From the NCBI GenBank assembly GCA_014377905.1, contig JACMOQ010000248.1, forward strand, positions 1-6,156: a stretch of DNA of 6,156 nt, in the 5' to 3' direction. Of the stretch, positions 1 to 5,593 are shown in pieces (the first letter of the stretch is position 1; each line of letters starts with the position of its first letter). The stretch is from Acetobacteraceae bacterium (GTDB lineage: Bacteria > Pseudomonadota > Alphaproteobacteria > Acetobacterales > Acetobacteraceae). Under the pieces are notes generated by a model. That model was not told the DNA's origin, ran no database searches, and saw only the letters and a program-made list of their open reading frames with translations. Made by a program: the position numbers and the translations under genes.

Positions 1-1
1 G

Positions 2-160
2 GCTGAAATGGAGGAAATCTCGATATTTCTGGGCGAAAGCCCGGCGGCCCCGATCTATGAAGGTGCTGCCCGGCTTTACGCCGAGATCGCCGCCGACCAA
101 TCTGTCCCACGGCAAGCGGGTGAGGTTGCCCAGCTTCGCCATTTCTACCGCAAGGATTAA
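2..160 (+). CDS. NAD(P)-dependent oxidoreductase, 6-phosphogluconate-dehydrogenase-like (DUF1932-type C-terminus), 3' end only
   Basis: Only the last 52 codons are in the window; the gene enters from the left edge and ends in TAA at 158-160. The visible peptide begins AEMEEISIFLGES and continues with APIYEGAARLYAEIA, a helical, acidic C-terminus. This resembles the C-terminal (DUF1932) domain of dehydrogenases related to 6-phosphogluconate and 3-hydroxyisobutyrate dehydrogenase, where an EMEEIA..L segment is followed by a GAA..Y..IA helix. The Rossmann domain and the catalytic Lys lie outside the window, so substrate and cofactor cannot be read. The following ridA gene starts 5 bp after this stop and its ribosome-binding site sits inside the last codons, so the two are probably co-transcribed. 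The identification rests on a short tail and is tentative; another alpha-helical C-terminus is possible. Confidence 0.5.
   Translation, partial: AEMEEISIFLGESPAAPIYEGAARLYAEIAADQSVPRQAGEVAQLRHFYRKD
152..156 (+). promoter_or_regulatory. Ribosome-binding site of ridA-like gene
   Basis: AAGGA lies 9 bases before the ATG at 166 and overlaps the final codons and stop of the upstream gene. It supports the ATG at 166 as the start and points to translation from a shared transcript. Confidence 0.5.
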
Positions 161-165
161 CCGCC

Positions 166-624
166 ATGACCATCGATGCCCGCCTCGCAGCGCTCGGCCT
201 GATCCTTCCGCCGCCGCCCAAGCCCGGTGGAAATTACGTGCCGTTCCGCATCGGCGGCGGGTTGTTGTTCCTGTCGGGCGTTGGGCCGCGCCATCCGGAT
301 GGTACCAGCATGGTCGGTGTGGTAGGCGCGGATGTGTCGGTCGAAACCGCGTATCAGGCGGCAAGGTTGTGCGGGCTGAACCTGCTCAGCAACATCAAAA
401 TGGCCCTGGGCAGCCTGGACCGGGTCGATGCCATTCTCAAAGTGCTCGGGATGGTCAATGCGGTGCCGGATTTCGCCCAGCATCCGGCGGTGATCAATGG
501 CTGCACCGATCTGTTTGTCGAAGTGTTTGGCGAAAATGGCCGTCCGGCCCGCAGTGCTGTTGGCATGGGCAGCCTGCCAGGACGGATATCGGTTGAGGTT
601 GAGGCGATCGTGGCCATCCGATGA
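166..624 (+). CDS. RidA family protein (YjgF/YER057c/UK114), probable enamine/imine deaminase
   Basis: This 152-residue protein belongs to the RidA/YjgF superfamily, in the slightly longer subgroup (about 150 residues) whose members begin with a short RL..LG.. helix. RidA proteins are small cytoplasmic trimers that hydrolyse reactive enamine/imine intermediates released by PLP enzymes and amino-acid oxidases. The fold signature is visible: NYVPFRIGG and LFLSGVGPR near residues 23-42, a central helix AYQAARLCGLNLLSNIK, and the C-terminal PARSAVGMGSLPGRISVEVEA. Aligning the C-terminus with E. coli RidA puts Arg129 at the carboxylate-binding Arg105 and Glu144 at the water-activating Glu120, so the active site looks intact and deaminase activity is plausible. 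The ATG has a good Shine-Dalgarno. The gene follows a dehydrogenase by 5 bp and overlaps the next gene by 4 bp, suggesting an operon. Which metabolite it detoxifies cannot be read. Confidence 0.93.
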   Translation: MTIDARLAALGLILPPPPKPGGNYVPFRIGGGLLFLSGVGPRHPDGTSMVGVVGADVSVETAYQAARLCGLNLLSNIKMALGSLDRVDAILKVLGMVNAVPDFAQHPAVINGCTDLFVEVFGENGRPARSAVGMGSLPGRISVEVEAIVAIR

Positions 625-983
625 GGGCAGGGCTGCCAAGGCTACCAAGCCTGTTTGTCCTGCTTGCGCTGGCCAGTCCGGCGGTCGCGCAATCATTCGC
701 ACCAATCACGGTGGTAAAGTCGCGTAATCCCGCTTACGGCCAGATTATTCGGATCACACCCAAGGTCGGCTCGGTTGATGTGCGCGTGATCACCGTCGAT
801 CGCGGGCGCTGCCGCGCGGTCAGTGCGGCACTGATGGGCAATGAAGGGGTGCTGTCCACCAAAATGCCATTTCAGCTCGGGTTCAATCGCTGGGTGAAGG
901 TCGAGGTTTTTGGGGTTACCTGTCCCGCTCATGAAGTGCAAATCGAAACCGGGTCCGGCCGATGGGAATTCCGCCTCGATTGA
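621..983 (+). CDS. Small secreted two-cysteine protein of unknown function
   Basis: This 120-residue protein starts at an ATG overlapping the ridA stop (ATGA, 621-624), the usual mark of translational coupling. The N-terminus is a signal peptide: Arg2 and Arg7, a hydrophobic core LFVLLALASP, then a likely signal peptidase I site after AVA at residue 23, leaving a mature protein of about 97 residues starting QSFAP. The mature part looks like a beta-rich domain with exactly two cysteines (Cys64 in RGRCRAV and Cys101 in VTCPAHE), placed to form one disulfide in the periplasm, and ends in WEFRLD. The pattern RG.C ... F..G ... C...EV.IET..G.W.F is reminiscent of small hypothetical secreted proteins of alphaproteobacteria, but I recognise no characterised family. 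Function is unknown. Reading frame, signal peptide and coupling make it a convincing gene. Confidence 0.8.
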   Translation: MRAGLPRLPSLFVLLALASPAVAQSFAPITVVKSRNPAYGQIIRITPKVGSVDVRVITVDRGRCRAVSAALMGNEGVLSTKMPFQLGFNRWVKVEVFGVTCPAHEVQIETGSGRWEFRLD

Positions 984-1000
984 CGGCGCGAAGACCTTCC

Positions 1001-1831
1001 TTACGAAACCTCCGCCAGAAAACCCTCGACCAGCGCATTAAACACCGCCGGCCGCTCGAAATACCCCGAATGTCCAGCCTGCGGAATTTGCGCGAACTGT
1101 GCGCCCGGGTTCATAGCCGCCACGGCTTCGAGCGCGACTGGTGGGATCACCATGTCTTCCGCATTGGCGATGAACAGCACCGGGCACGTGACCTGGGCCA
1201 GATCAGACGGGGGGCGGACGCGGCCGTCCATCAGCTTCATCCGCAAGGCGGTCTTGTCGAGCCCGGCATTCTGATCGTCAATATGCTTGTACAACAGGTG
1301 CATAGCGGGTTGTTCAGTGGCCACCCGGCGCCGCCCCGCGGGGTGGACGCCGGCTTCCATATAATCGGCCATCGCCGCATTGCTCTCGGTTTCCCACGCA
1401 GCAAGGCGCGGCAGGAAATCGGCGCGAATCTGCTTAGGATCGATGCTGCCGGTGGTTGCCGCCAGCACCATGGCGCGCAATCCAGCAGGCTTGCCCACCG
1501 CGTGTTCGACACTGGTCCAGCCGCCCATTGATTGCGCCACCAACCGGTAATCGACAATGCCGAGATGGGCGATCAGGGCGGCGAGGTCGGCGGCATATTT
1601 GGCAGGATCAGGGCCGTCTTGCGGCATGCTGGACGGGGCGAAGCCCCGATGAGCAAAAGTAATACACGTGTAATGCGGCGCGAAATGCGCGACCTGCTGA
1701 TACCACGACATGTGATTGCCGCCGAGACCATGGGCGAAAATAATCGCCTTGCCGCTGCCGGTGATTTCATAGGCGATGCTGCAATCCGGACGGACGAGGC
1801 TACCAAGGCGGCGGGGTGGTGGGTTGACCAT
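1001..1831 (-). CDS. Alpha/beta-fold hydrolase
   Basis: This 276-residue protein has the normal length for a single-domain alpha/beta hydrolase of the enol-lactonase, ring-cleavage-product hydrolase or esterase type. The oxyanion-hole motif HGLGGNHMSW is at residues 35-43. The nucleophile elbow is VAQSMGG with Ser101, the acid is probably Asp226 (ANAEDMVIPP), and His254 lies in QAGHSGYFERP. A cap domain fills roughly residues 125-205. The first Gly of the usual G-x-S-x-G elbow is Ala99 here, a tolerated variant. There is no signal peptide, so the enzyme is presumably cytoplasmic. The frame is open upstream to 2035, but the ATG at 1831 is chosen because an AGGAG lies 7 bases before it and an earlier start would overlap the Sel1 gene deeply. 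It is last in a three-gene operon, 10 bp behind the Sel1 gene. The substrate cannot be inferred. Confidence 0.92.
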   Translation of the reverse strand: MVNPPPRRLGSLVRPDCSIAYEITGSGKAIIFAHGLGGNHMSWYQQVAHFAPHYTCITFAHRGFAPSSMPQDGPDPAKYAADLAALIAHLGIVDYRLVAQSMGGWTSVEHAVGKPAGLRAMVLAATTGSIDPKQIRADFLPRLAAWETESNAAMADYMEAGVHPAGRRRVATEQPAMHLLYKHIDDQNAGLDKTALRMKLMDGRVRPPSDLAQVTCPVLFIANAEDMVIPPVALEAVAAMNPGAQFAQIPQAGHSGYFERPAVFNALVEGFLAEVS

Positions 1832-1838
1832 TGAAAAT

Positions 1839-1843
1839 CTCCT
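1839..1843 (-). promoter_or_regulatory. Ribosome-binding site of the alpha/beta hydrolase gene
   Basis: On the minus strand AGGAG precedes the ATG at 1831 by 7 bases and overlaps the TAG stop of the Sel1-repeat gene (TAGGAG). This decides the start of the hydrolase against much longer upstream alternatives and suggests translation re-initiation from the Sel1 gene. Confidence 0.6.
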
Positions 1844-3602
1844 ATTTTTCCAGCCAGGTGAGCCATGCCTCTGCCGCTTTGTTGCCGCCGGCGGCGGCGG
1901 TTTGGAAAAGCTTCTTCGCTGCGGGGATATCTTGCTTGGTGCCCCAGCCACGATACAGCATGACGGCGAGGTTGTTCTGTGCGCTCGGCAGACCATGATC
2001 AGCGGCCACCCGCAAGTGGCGCAGTGCCACGGCATCGGCGGCCGAGTTGCCGGTGCCGGGCTTCTGCCGCGCCGCCATCAGAAAATCATAATAGGTGATG
2101 GTCCGCTGAATAAAAAAATTGCCATACTGCTGAGCGCCGAGCTGGAACCAGTGCAAAGCAGCCTCCAGATCAGGATCGGCGCCGCGCCCATCATGCACCA
2201 GCGCGCCCAACTGCCAGGCCGCGCCCGGCACGCGTTGTTCGGCCGCGCGCATCAGCAGGGGTACCGCCACATCGTCATCCTGCCTGACCCCGTCGCCGCG
2301 CAGGAACAGCAGCGCGAGCCGATATTGGGCAATGCCGACCCCTTGTCCGGCGGCATAAAGGAACCATTTCGCTGCCGCGCTACTATCCCTTTCCGCGCCC
2401 CGCCACCCCGCTTCCAGCAGGGCGGCAAGCCGCACTTGCGCCTCGGCATCGCCGCGCTCGGCGGCACGGTGATACCACACCCGCCCGGCCGCATCGTCGG
2501 CCGGGGTGCCGATGCCACGTTCGTACATCTGGCCGAGGCGGCGCTGGGCGTCGGGCAGTCCGGCCTCGGCGGCGCGTTGGGTCCAGGCCACTGCCGCCGG
2601 CTGATCGGCCGGCCCACCCCGACCGTTGAGCAGATAAAGCCCCAGCGCGGCCATCGCCTGCGGATGGCTTTGTGCCGCGGCGCGCTGCAACCACAGGCGG
2701 GCAAGCGCGTCGTTGCGCGCCACGCCACGCCCTTGTTCAAGCAGGGACGCGAGATTGGCTTGCGCCAGTGCCAAACCTTGCTCGGCGGCGCGACCGATCC
2801 AGATCGCGGCCAGGACGTCGTCGCGGGCGATGCCGGCACCGGTGGCGAGCAGCCCCCCCAGCGCGTTCTGCGCAAGCGCCACCCCTTGATCAGCCGCACG
2901 CCGATAGAGCCGGATGGCTTCGGCCGGGTCCTGACGCACGCCGTCACCGGTTTCTACCAGCAAAGCGAGGTTGAACGCGGCGATCGGGTTATTCTTCTCC
3001 ACCGCCAGGCGCAGCCACTTGGCCGCCAATGCGGGGTTGCGCGGCACCATCAGGCCCTGGGAGTACATCACCCCGAGCCGGTTGGCGGCGTTGGGCTCGC
3101 CCGCCTCGGCAGCCCGGGTCAGATACAGCAGCGCCAACGCGGCATCGCGCGCCAGTCCGTTGCCCTTGGCGTCGGGACCATCAGCATAGAGCGCACCGAG
3201 GACCGCAATCGCCGGTGCCGATCCGCGATCCGCGGCCCGATGAAACCAATCCGCCGCCTCGGCGATATTGATCAGTCCGGCTTCGCCACGCTGCAGCATG
3301 AACCCAAGGTTGAATTCCGCGTCGGCAAGTCCCTGCTCGGCGGCGCGGCGAAACCAGTCCAAAGCGGCGGCAGGGGCGCGCGGCAGGCCGCTGCCATGCT
3401 GAAGCGCAAACCCGAGCGCGTTTTGCGCCTGCGCGTCGCCCATCACCGCCGCCTTGCGCAGGGCGGTGAGGGCCGCTTCCACCCGACCCGCGCGCAATTC
3501 CGCCTGGCCGGTGTCGTAAAACCCAGCCGCGTTATCGGCCGCAGCCGCCAGCCCCGCACTGCCGAGCCAGACCAGCCCCCCCGCAATCAGGCGCCAGCGC
3601 AT
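1842..3602 (-). CDS. Exported Sel1-like repeat (tetratricopeptide-type) protein
   Basis: This 586-residue protein is built almost wholly of Sel1-like repeats of about 36 residues. Residues 1-22 form a signal peptide (MRWRLIAGGL, hydrophobic core, likely cleavage after AAA before Asp23), so the protein should act in the periplasm or outside. I count about 15 units from residue 44 to the C-terminus. The best units follow A..W..RAAEQG...AQ..L..LL..G.G....., for example residues 80-91 and 266-276. The unit at about 481-523 is degenerate, with a Tyr/Phe-rich insert. Sel1 proteins form alpha-solenoids that act as protein-binding scaffolds; no catalytic domain is visible. The ATG at 3602 overlaps the upstream stop by one base (TGATG); a GTG one codon earlier is a possible alternative. 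There is no strong Shine-Dalgarno, so translation is probably coupled to the FrnE gene. The partner is unknown. Confidence 0.92.
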   Translation of the reverse strand: MRWRLIAGGLVWLGSAGLAAAADNAAGFYDTGQAELRAGRVEAALTALRKAAVMGDAQAQNALGFALQHGSGLPRAPAAALDWFRRAAEQGLADAEFNLGFMLQRGEAGLINIAEAADWFHRAADRGSAPAIAVLGALYADGPDAKGNGLARDAALALLYLTRAAEAGEPNAANRLGVMYSQGLMVPRNPALAAKWLRLAVEKNNPIAAFNLALLVETGDGVRQDPAEAIRLYRRAADQGVALAQNALGGLLATGAGIARDDVLAAIWIGRAAEQGLALAQANLASLLEQGRGVARNDALARLWLQRAAAQSHPQAMAALGLYLLNGRGGPADQPAAVAWTQRAAEAGLPDAQRRLGQMYERGIGTPADDAAGRVWYHRAAERGDAEAQVRLAALLEAGWRGAERDSSAAAKWFLYAAGQGVGIAQYRLALLFLRGDGVRQDDDVAVPLLMRAAEQRVPGAAWQLGALVHDGRGADPDLEAALHWFQLGAQQYGNFFIQRTITYYDFLMAARQKPGTGNSAADAVALRHLRVAADHGLPSAQNNLAVMLYRGWGTKQDIPAAKKLFQTAAAGGNKAAEAWLTWLEK

Positions 3603-4267
3603 CACGCGGCGCGGCGGCTCAGCACATCATGCGCGTGGCGGAAGTTCGCCACCATTTCGGCTGCCGGCTGGGCGCCGGAGAACAGCACATGGCCTGACAG
3701 GGCAAAGCTCGGCACGCCCGATATTCCGGCATTGCGCGCCATCGCGTCGCCGTTGACCACGATGTCCAAACCGTCGGTGCTCGCAAGCATGGCCTGAACC
3801 AGACCCGCCCGCAGCCCGGCGCCATCTGCGATGTCGGCAAGCGTTGCCCCATCGCCAATGTCGCGGCCTTCGCAGAAAAAGCCTTTGAACAGCGCCTCGA
3901 CCACCGCGTCCTGCACGTTATGCTGTCCGGCGAGCCAGATCACCCGATGGGCGGCAACCGTGTTGGGGGTGCGCGTTTGCCGGTCGAGATGGAATTCCAG
4001 CCCAAGCGAGGCCGCAACGCCGGTGATGTTCGCGTCGATTTCGGCGCAGCGTTCCGCGCTGCCGAATTTCGCCATCCGGTAGCTCATCCGGTCGCGCCCT
4101 TCGGCGGGCATGTCGGGATTGAGCTGGAACGGGTTCCAATGCACCGACAGTTGCAGCCCGCTCGCCTCAAGCTCGGGCAAGGCCAATTCGAGCTGGCGCT
4201 TGCCGATATAGCACCACGGGCAAATTACGTCTGAAATGATATCAATGCGGTTGAGCGGGCTTTCCAT
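3602..4267 (-). CDS. DsbA family oxidoreductase, FrnE-like
   Basis: This 221-residue protein is a FrnE-type member of the DsbA thioredoxin-fold family, related also to 2-hydroxychromene-2-carboxylate isomerases. The start RIDIISDVICPWCYIGKRQLE is diagnostic: a beta strand, then the redox motif CPWC at residues 16-19, with the helical insertion typical of DsbA following. The cis-proline loop is GVPSF (Pro186), with SGHVLFSGAQ after it, as in FrnE proteins. There is no signal peptide, so it should work in the cytoplasm, unlike periplasmic DsbA. Two further cysteines (Cys74, Cys132) lie in the helical region. The frame is open upstream to 4495, but the ATG at 4267 has AAGGAG 6 bases before it and gives the normal family length. 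It is first in a minus-strand operon, its stop overlapping the Sel1 start, and it diverges from the SDR gene. The two active-site cysteines favour a redox role over the isomerase one. Confidence 0.93.
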   Translation of the reverse strand: MESPLNRIDIISDVICPWCYIGKRQLELALPELEASGLQLSVHWNPFQLNPDMPAEGRDRMSYRMAKFGSAERCAEIDANITGVAASLGLEFHLDRQTRTPNTVAAHRVIWLAGQHNVQDAVVEALFKGFFCEGRDIGDGATLADIADGAGLRAGLVQAMLASTDGLDIVVNGDAMARNAGISGVPSFALSGHVLFSGAQPAAEMVANFRHAHDVLSRRAA

Positions 4268-4337
4268 GATCTGCTCCTTGTCGGGTGCGGCCTTGGATGC
4301 AACCTTACACCCCTTTGGTATTTTGGGGAGGCCTGGA
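4268..4337. promoter_or_regulatory. Divergent intergenic region carrying the starts of the FrnE operon and the SDR-GNAT operon
   Basis: These 70 bp separate two divergent operons and should contain or adjoin both promoters. Shine-Dalgarno sites are clear at each end: AAGGAG for the FrnE gene (4274-4279, minus strand) and GGGGAGG for the SDR gene (4325-4331, plus strand). The middle is AT-richer than its surroundings (TTTGGTATTTT near 4314-4324). A TTGGAT at 4293 and TATTTT at 4319 resemble sigma70 boxes for the plus strand, but the 20-bp spacing is too long to trust. An imperfect palindrome, GGATGCAACC at 4295-4304, could be an operator half, which is weak. I cannot assign exact promoters. 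Confidence 0.4.
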
Positions 4338-5039
4338 ATGGACCGCACGCCGTATCGCTCGGCCCTGATCATCGGCACCGGGCCGGGGTTGAGCGCCTCG
4401 CTCGCCCGCCGCTTTGTCGCCAACGGCATCGCGGTCGCCGTCGCTGCCCGCAACATCGACAAATTGGCCTCGCTTTGCACCGAAACCGGTGCCACCCCTT
4501 ATGCCTGCGACGCGTCCGATCCGACTTCGGTTGCTGCGATGTTCGCAGCCGTTGATGCGGCCCAGGGCGCTCCCGATGTCGTGGTTTATAATCCGTCCGC
4601 CCGTGTGCGCGGGCCAATCACCGAACTCGATCCCGAAGCGGTGCGCCGCGCGGTGGAGATTAGTTCCTTCGGGGCGTTCCTGGCCGCCCAGCAGGCGGCG
4701 CGGCGAATGTTGCCAGCGGGCAGGGGGGCCATCCTGTTCACCGGGGCAACCGCCGGGGTGAAGGGTTTCGCGCTATCGTCGGTGTTCGCGATGGGTAAAT
4801 TCGCCATGCGTGGTCTGGCGCAATCGCTGGCCCGTGAATTATCGCCTCAGGGCATCCACGTCGCCCATTTCGTCATCGATGGCGGGATCAGGAGTGCGGC
4901 GCGGCCCATCCCCAACGACAAGCCGGATAGTTTGCTCGACCCCGATGCCATCGCCGAGAGCTATTGGCACATCATGCACCAGCATCGCAGCGCCTGGAGT
5001 TGGGAGGTTGAGGTACGGCCGTGGGTGGAACGATTCTAA
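4338..5039 (+). CDS. SDR family NAD(P)-dependent oxidoreductase, atypical active site
   Basis: This 233-residue protein has the length and order of a short-chain dehydrogenase/reductase. The cofactor loop is IIGTGPGLSASLARRF at residues 11-26, a GxxxGxS variant of TGxxxGxG. CDASD at 57-61 would contact adenine, and VVVYNPSA at 81-88 replaces the NNAG strand. The active-site region departs from the classical Ser-Tyr-Lys triad. FTGATAGVKG (134-143) has Ala137 where the Ser is expected, and SSVFAMGKFAMRGLAQSLA (148 onward) has Phe150 for Tyr, while Lys154 is kept. From memory a whole SDR subgroup shares FAMGKFALRGLAQS.ARE.. and the RSAW.WEVEVRPWVE.F tail, so this looks like a conserved family trait, not decay. 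Start: ATG 4338, with GGGGAGG 6 bases upstream; the frame is open back to 4236, which would overlap the FrnE gene. The stop overlaps the GNAT start by one base. The substrate is unknown. Confidence 0.9.
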   Translation: MDRTPYRSALIIGTGPGLSASLARRFVANGIAVAVAARNIDKLASLCTETGATPYACDASDPTSVAAMFAAVDAAQGAPDVVVYNPSARVRGPITELDPEAVRRAVEISSFGAFLAAQQAARRMLPAGRGAILFTGATAGVKGFALSSVFAMGKFAMRGLAQSLARELSPQGIHVAHFVIDGGIRSAARPIPNDKPDSLLDPDAIAESYWHIMHQHRSAWSWEVEVRPWVERF

Positions 5040-5530
5040 TGGCGGAAATTTTCCTGCGGGCGGCGCGTCCGTCTGATGCCGAGGCGGTCGCCGCCTTGCA
5101 AAGCCTGCCCGGCGTGCGTTTTGGCACCTTGCGGCTACCCTACCCCAGCGCGGAGGACATCGCCAAATGGCTCGCCCGGCAGTCGGATCATGATCGCGAT
5201 CTGGTGGTTTGCGCAGACGTGGAAATCATCGCGATTGGCGGCCTGCATCGCAGCTTTGGCCGGCGTGGCCATGTCGGATCGCTGGGGATGGCGGTGCATG
5301 ATGGCTGGATCGGCAAAGGAATTGGCACAAGGCTGCTGACGGCGCTGGTGGATCGGGCGGAGAACTGGCTGGGGCTGACGCGGATCGAGCTCACCGTGTT
5401 TACCGATAACGCGTCGGCGATTGCGCTCTATCGGAAGTTTCGCTTTGAGGTTGAGGGAACCCATTGGCGTTATGCGTTGCGCGATGGGGTGTTGATTGAC
5501 GCTTTTTCTATGGCGAGGCTGAAGCCGTAG
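5039..5530 (+). CDS. GNAT family N-acetyltransferase, YhhY/AaaT-like
   Basis: This 163-residue protein is a single-domain GNAT acetyltransferase, which would transfer acetyl from acetyl-CoA to an amine. The second half closely matches what I know of E. coli YhhY (AaaT, an L-amino-acid N-acetyltransferase): LTRIELTVFTDNASAIALYRK at 113-133, then FEVEGTHWRYALRDG and IDAFSMARLK at the end. The N-terminal half (IRxA-type strand, LRLPYPS at 31-37) also fits. Motif A, the acetyl-CoA pyrophosphate loop, is WIGKGIGTRLL at 90-100; Ile91 stands where Gln, Arg or Lys is usual, a small oddity. The ATG overlaps the SDR stop (TAATG), so translation is probably coupled. A GTG at 5021 in frame is less likely because it would lie inside the SDR gene. 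The TAG stop is the first part of a palindromic repeat. An amino-acid or amino-acid-analogue substrate is inferred from the family. Confidence 0.92.
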   Translation: MAEIFLRAARPSDAEAVAALQSLPGVRFGTLRLPYPSAEDIAKWLARQSDHDRDLVVCADVEIIAIGGLHRSFGRRGHVGSLGMAVHDGWIGKGIGTRLLTALVDRAENWLGLTRIELTVFTDNASAIALYRKFRFEVEGTHWRYALRDGVLIDAFSMARLKP

Positions 5531-5593
5531 GGCGGATGAAATCCGCTGTTTTTCTCGCCCATAATGAGGGTGGCGGACTTCATCCGCCCTACG
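5526..5593. repeat. 68-bp palindromic element (REP/MITE-like), possible bidirectional terminator
   Basis: The left arm at 5526-5546 (CGTAGGGCGGATGAAATCCG + C) is matched by the right arm at 5573-5593. Read on the opposite strand the right arm is the same except for one base (A to G at the fifteenth position of GTAGGGCGGATGAAATCCGC). The 26-bp centre (TGTTTTTCTCGCCCATAATG..) contains a smaller CCC/GGG hairpin at 5558-5570 and a T5 run. The GTAGGGCGGAT-type end is typical of short dispersed palindromic repeats found in many proteobacterial genomes, which I cannot verify here without the rest of the genome. In RNA it would fold into a strong hairpin between two convergent genes, so it may stop or stabilise both transcripts. 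There is no transposase and no clear target-site duplication. Confidence 0.75.

Noticed and set aside
984..1000. Terminator between the two convergent genes
   Set aside because: Only 17 bp separate the stops and no hairpin with a T-run is visible there.
1832..2035. N-terminal extension of the alpha/beta hydrolase to a start at 2035
   Set aside because: It would overlap the Sel1 gene by about 190 bp, the added residues show no domain, and the ATG at 1831 has a strong Shine-Dalgarno.
1842..3602. DNA-level tandem repeats in the Sel1 gene
   Set aside because: The repeats are clear in protein sequence but too diverged in nucleotides to be a recent tandem array.
1776..3797. A 673-codon open frame on the plus strand, antisense to the Sel1-repeat gene
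   Set aside because: It lies opposite a gene with a clear signal peptide and repeat structure. GC-rich codon bias leaves such antisense frames open, and the repeat periodicity of the real gene is simply mirrored. The peptide is Arg/Pro/Gly-rich with no recognisable domain and no good ribosome-binding site.
4293..4324. Sigma70 promoter TTGGAT / TATTTT for the SDR gene
   Set aside because: The spacing is 20 bp and both boxes are imperfect, so I do not list it as a defined promoter.
4236..4337. Upstream start for the SDR at 4236
   Set aside because: The added residues lie opposite the FrnE start and precede no recognisable motif; ATG 4338 has a strong ribosome-binding site and begins just before the cofactor strand.
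4268..4495. N-terminal extension of the FrnE-like protein to 4495
   Set aside because: It would run through the divergent intergenic region and into the SDR gene on the opposite strand. The ATG at 4267 with AAGGAG gives the normal family length.
5021..5038. GTG start for the GNAT gene at 5021
   Set aside because: It adds six residues inside the SDR coding end; the ATG at 5039 in a TAATG overlap gives the usual GNAT N-terminus.
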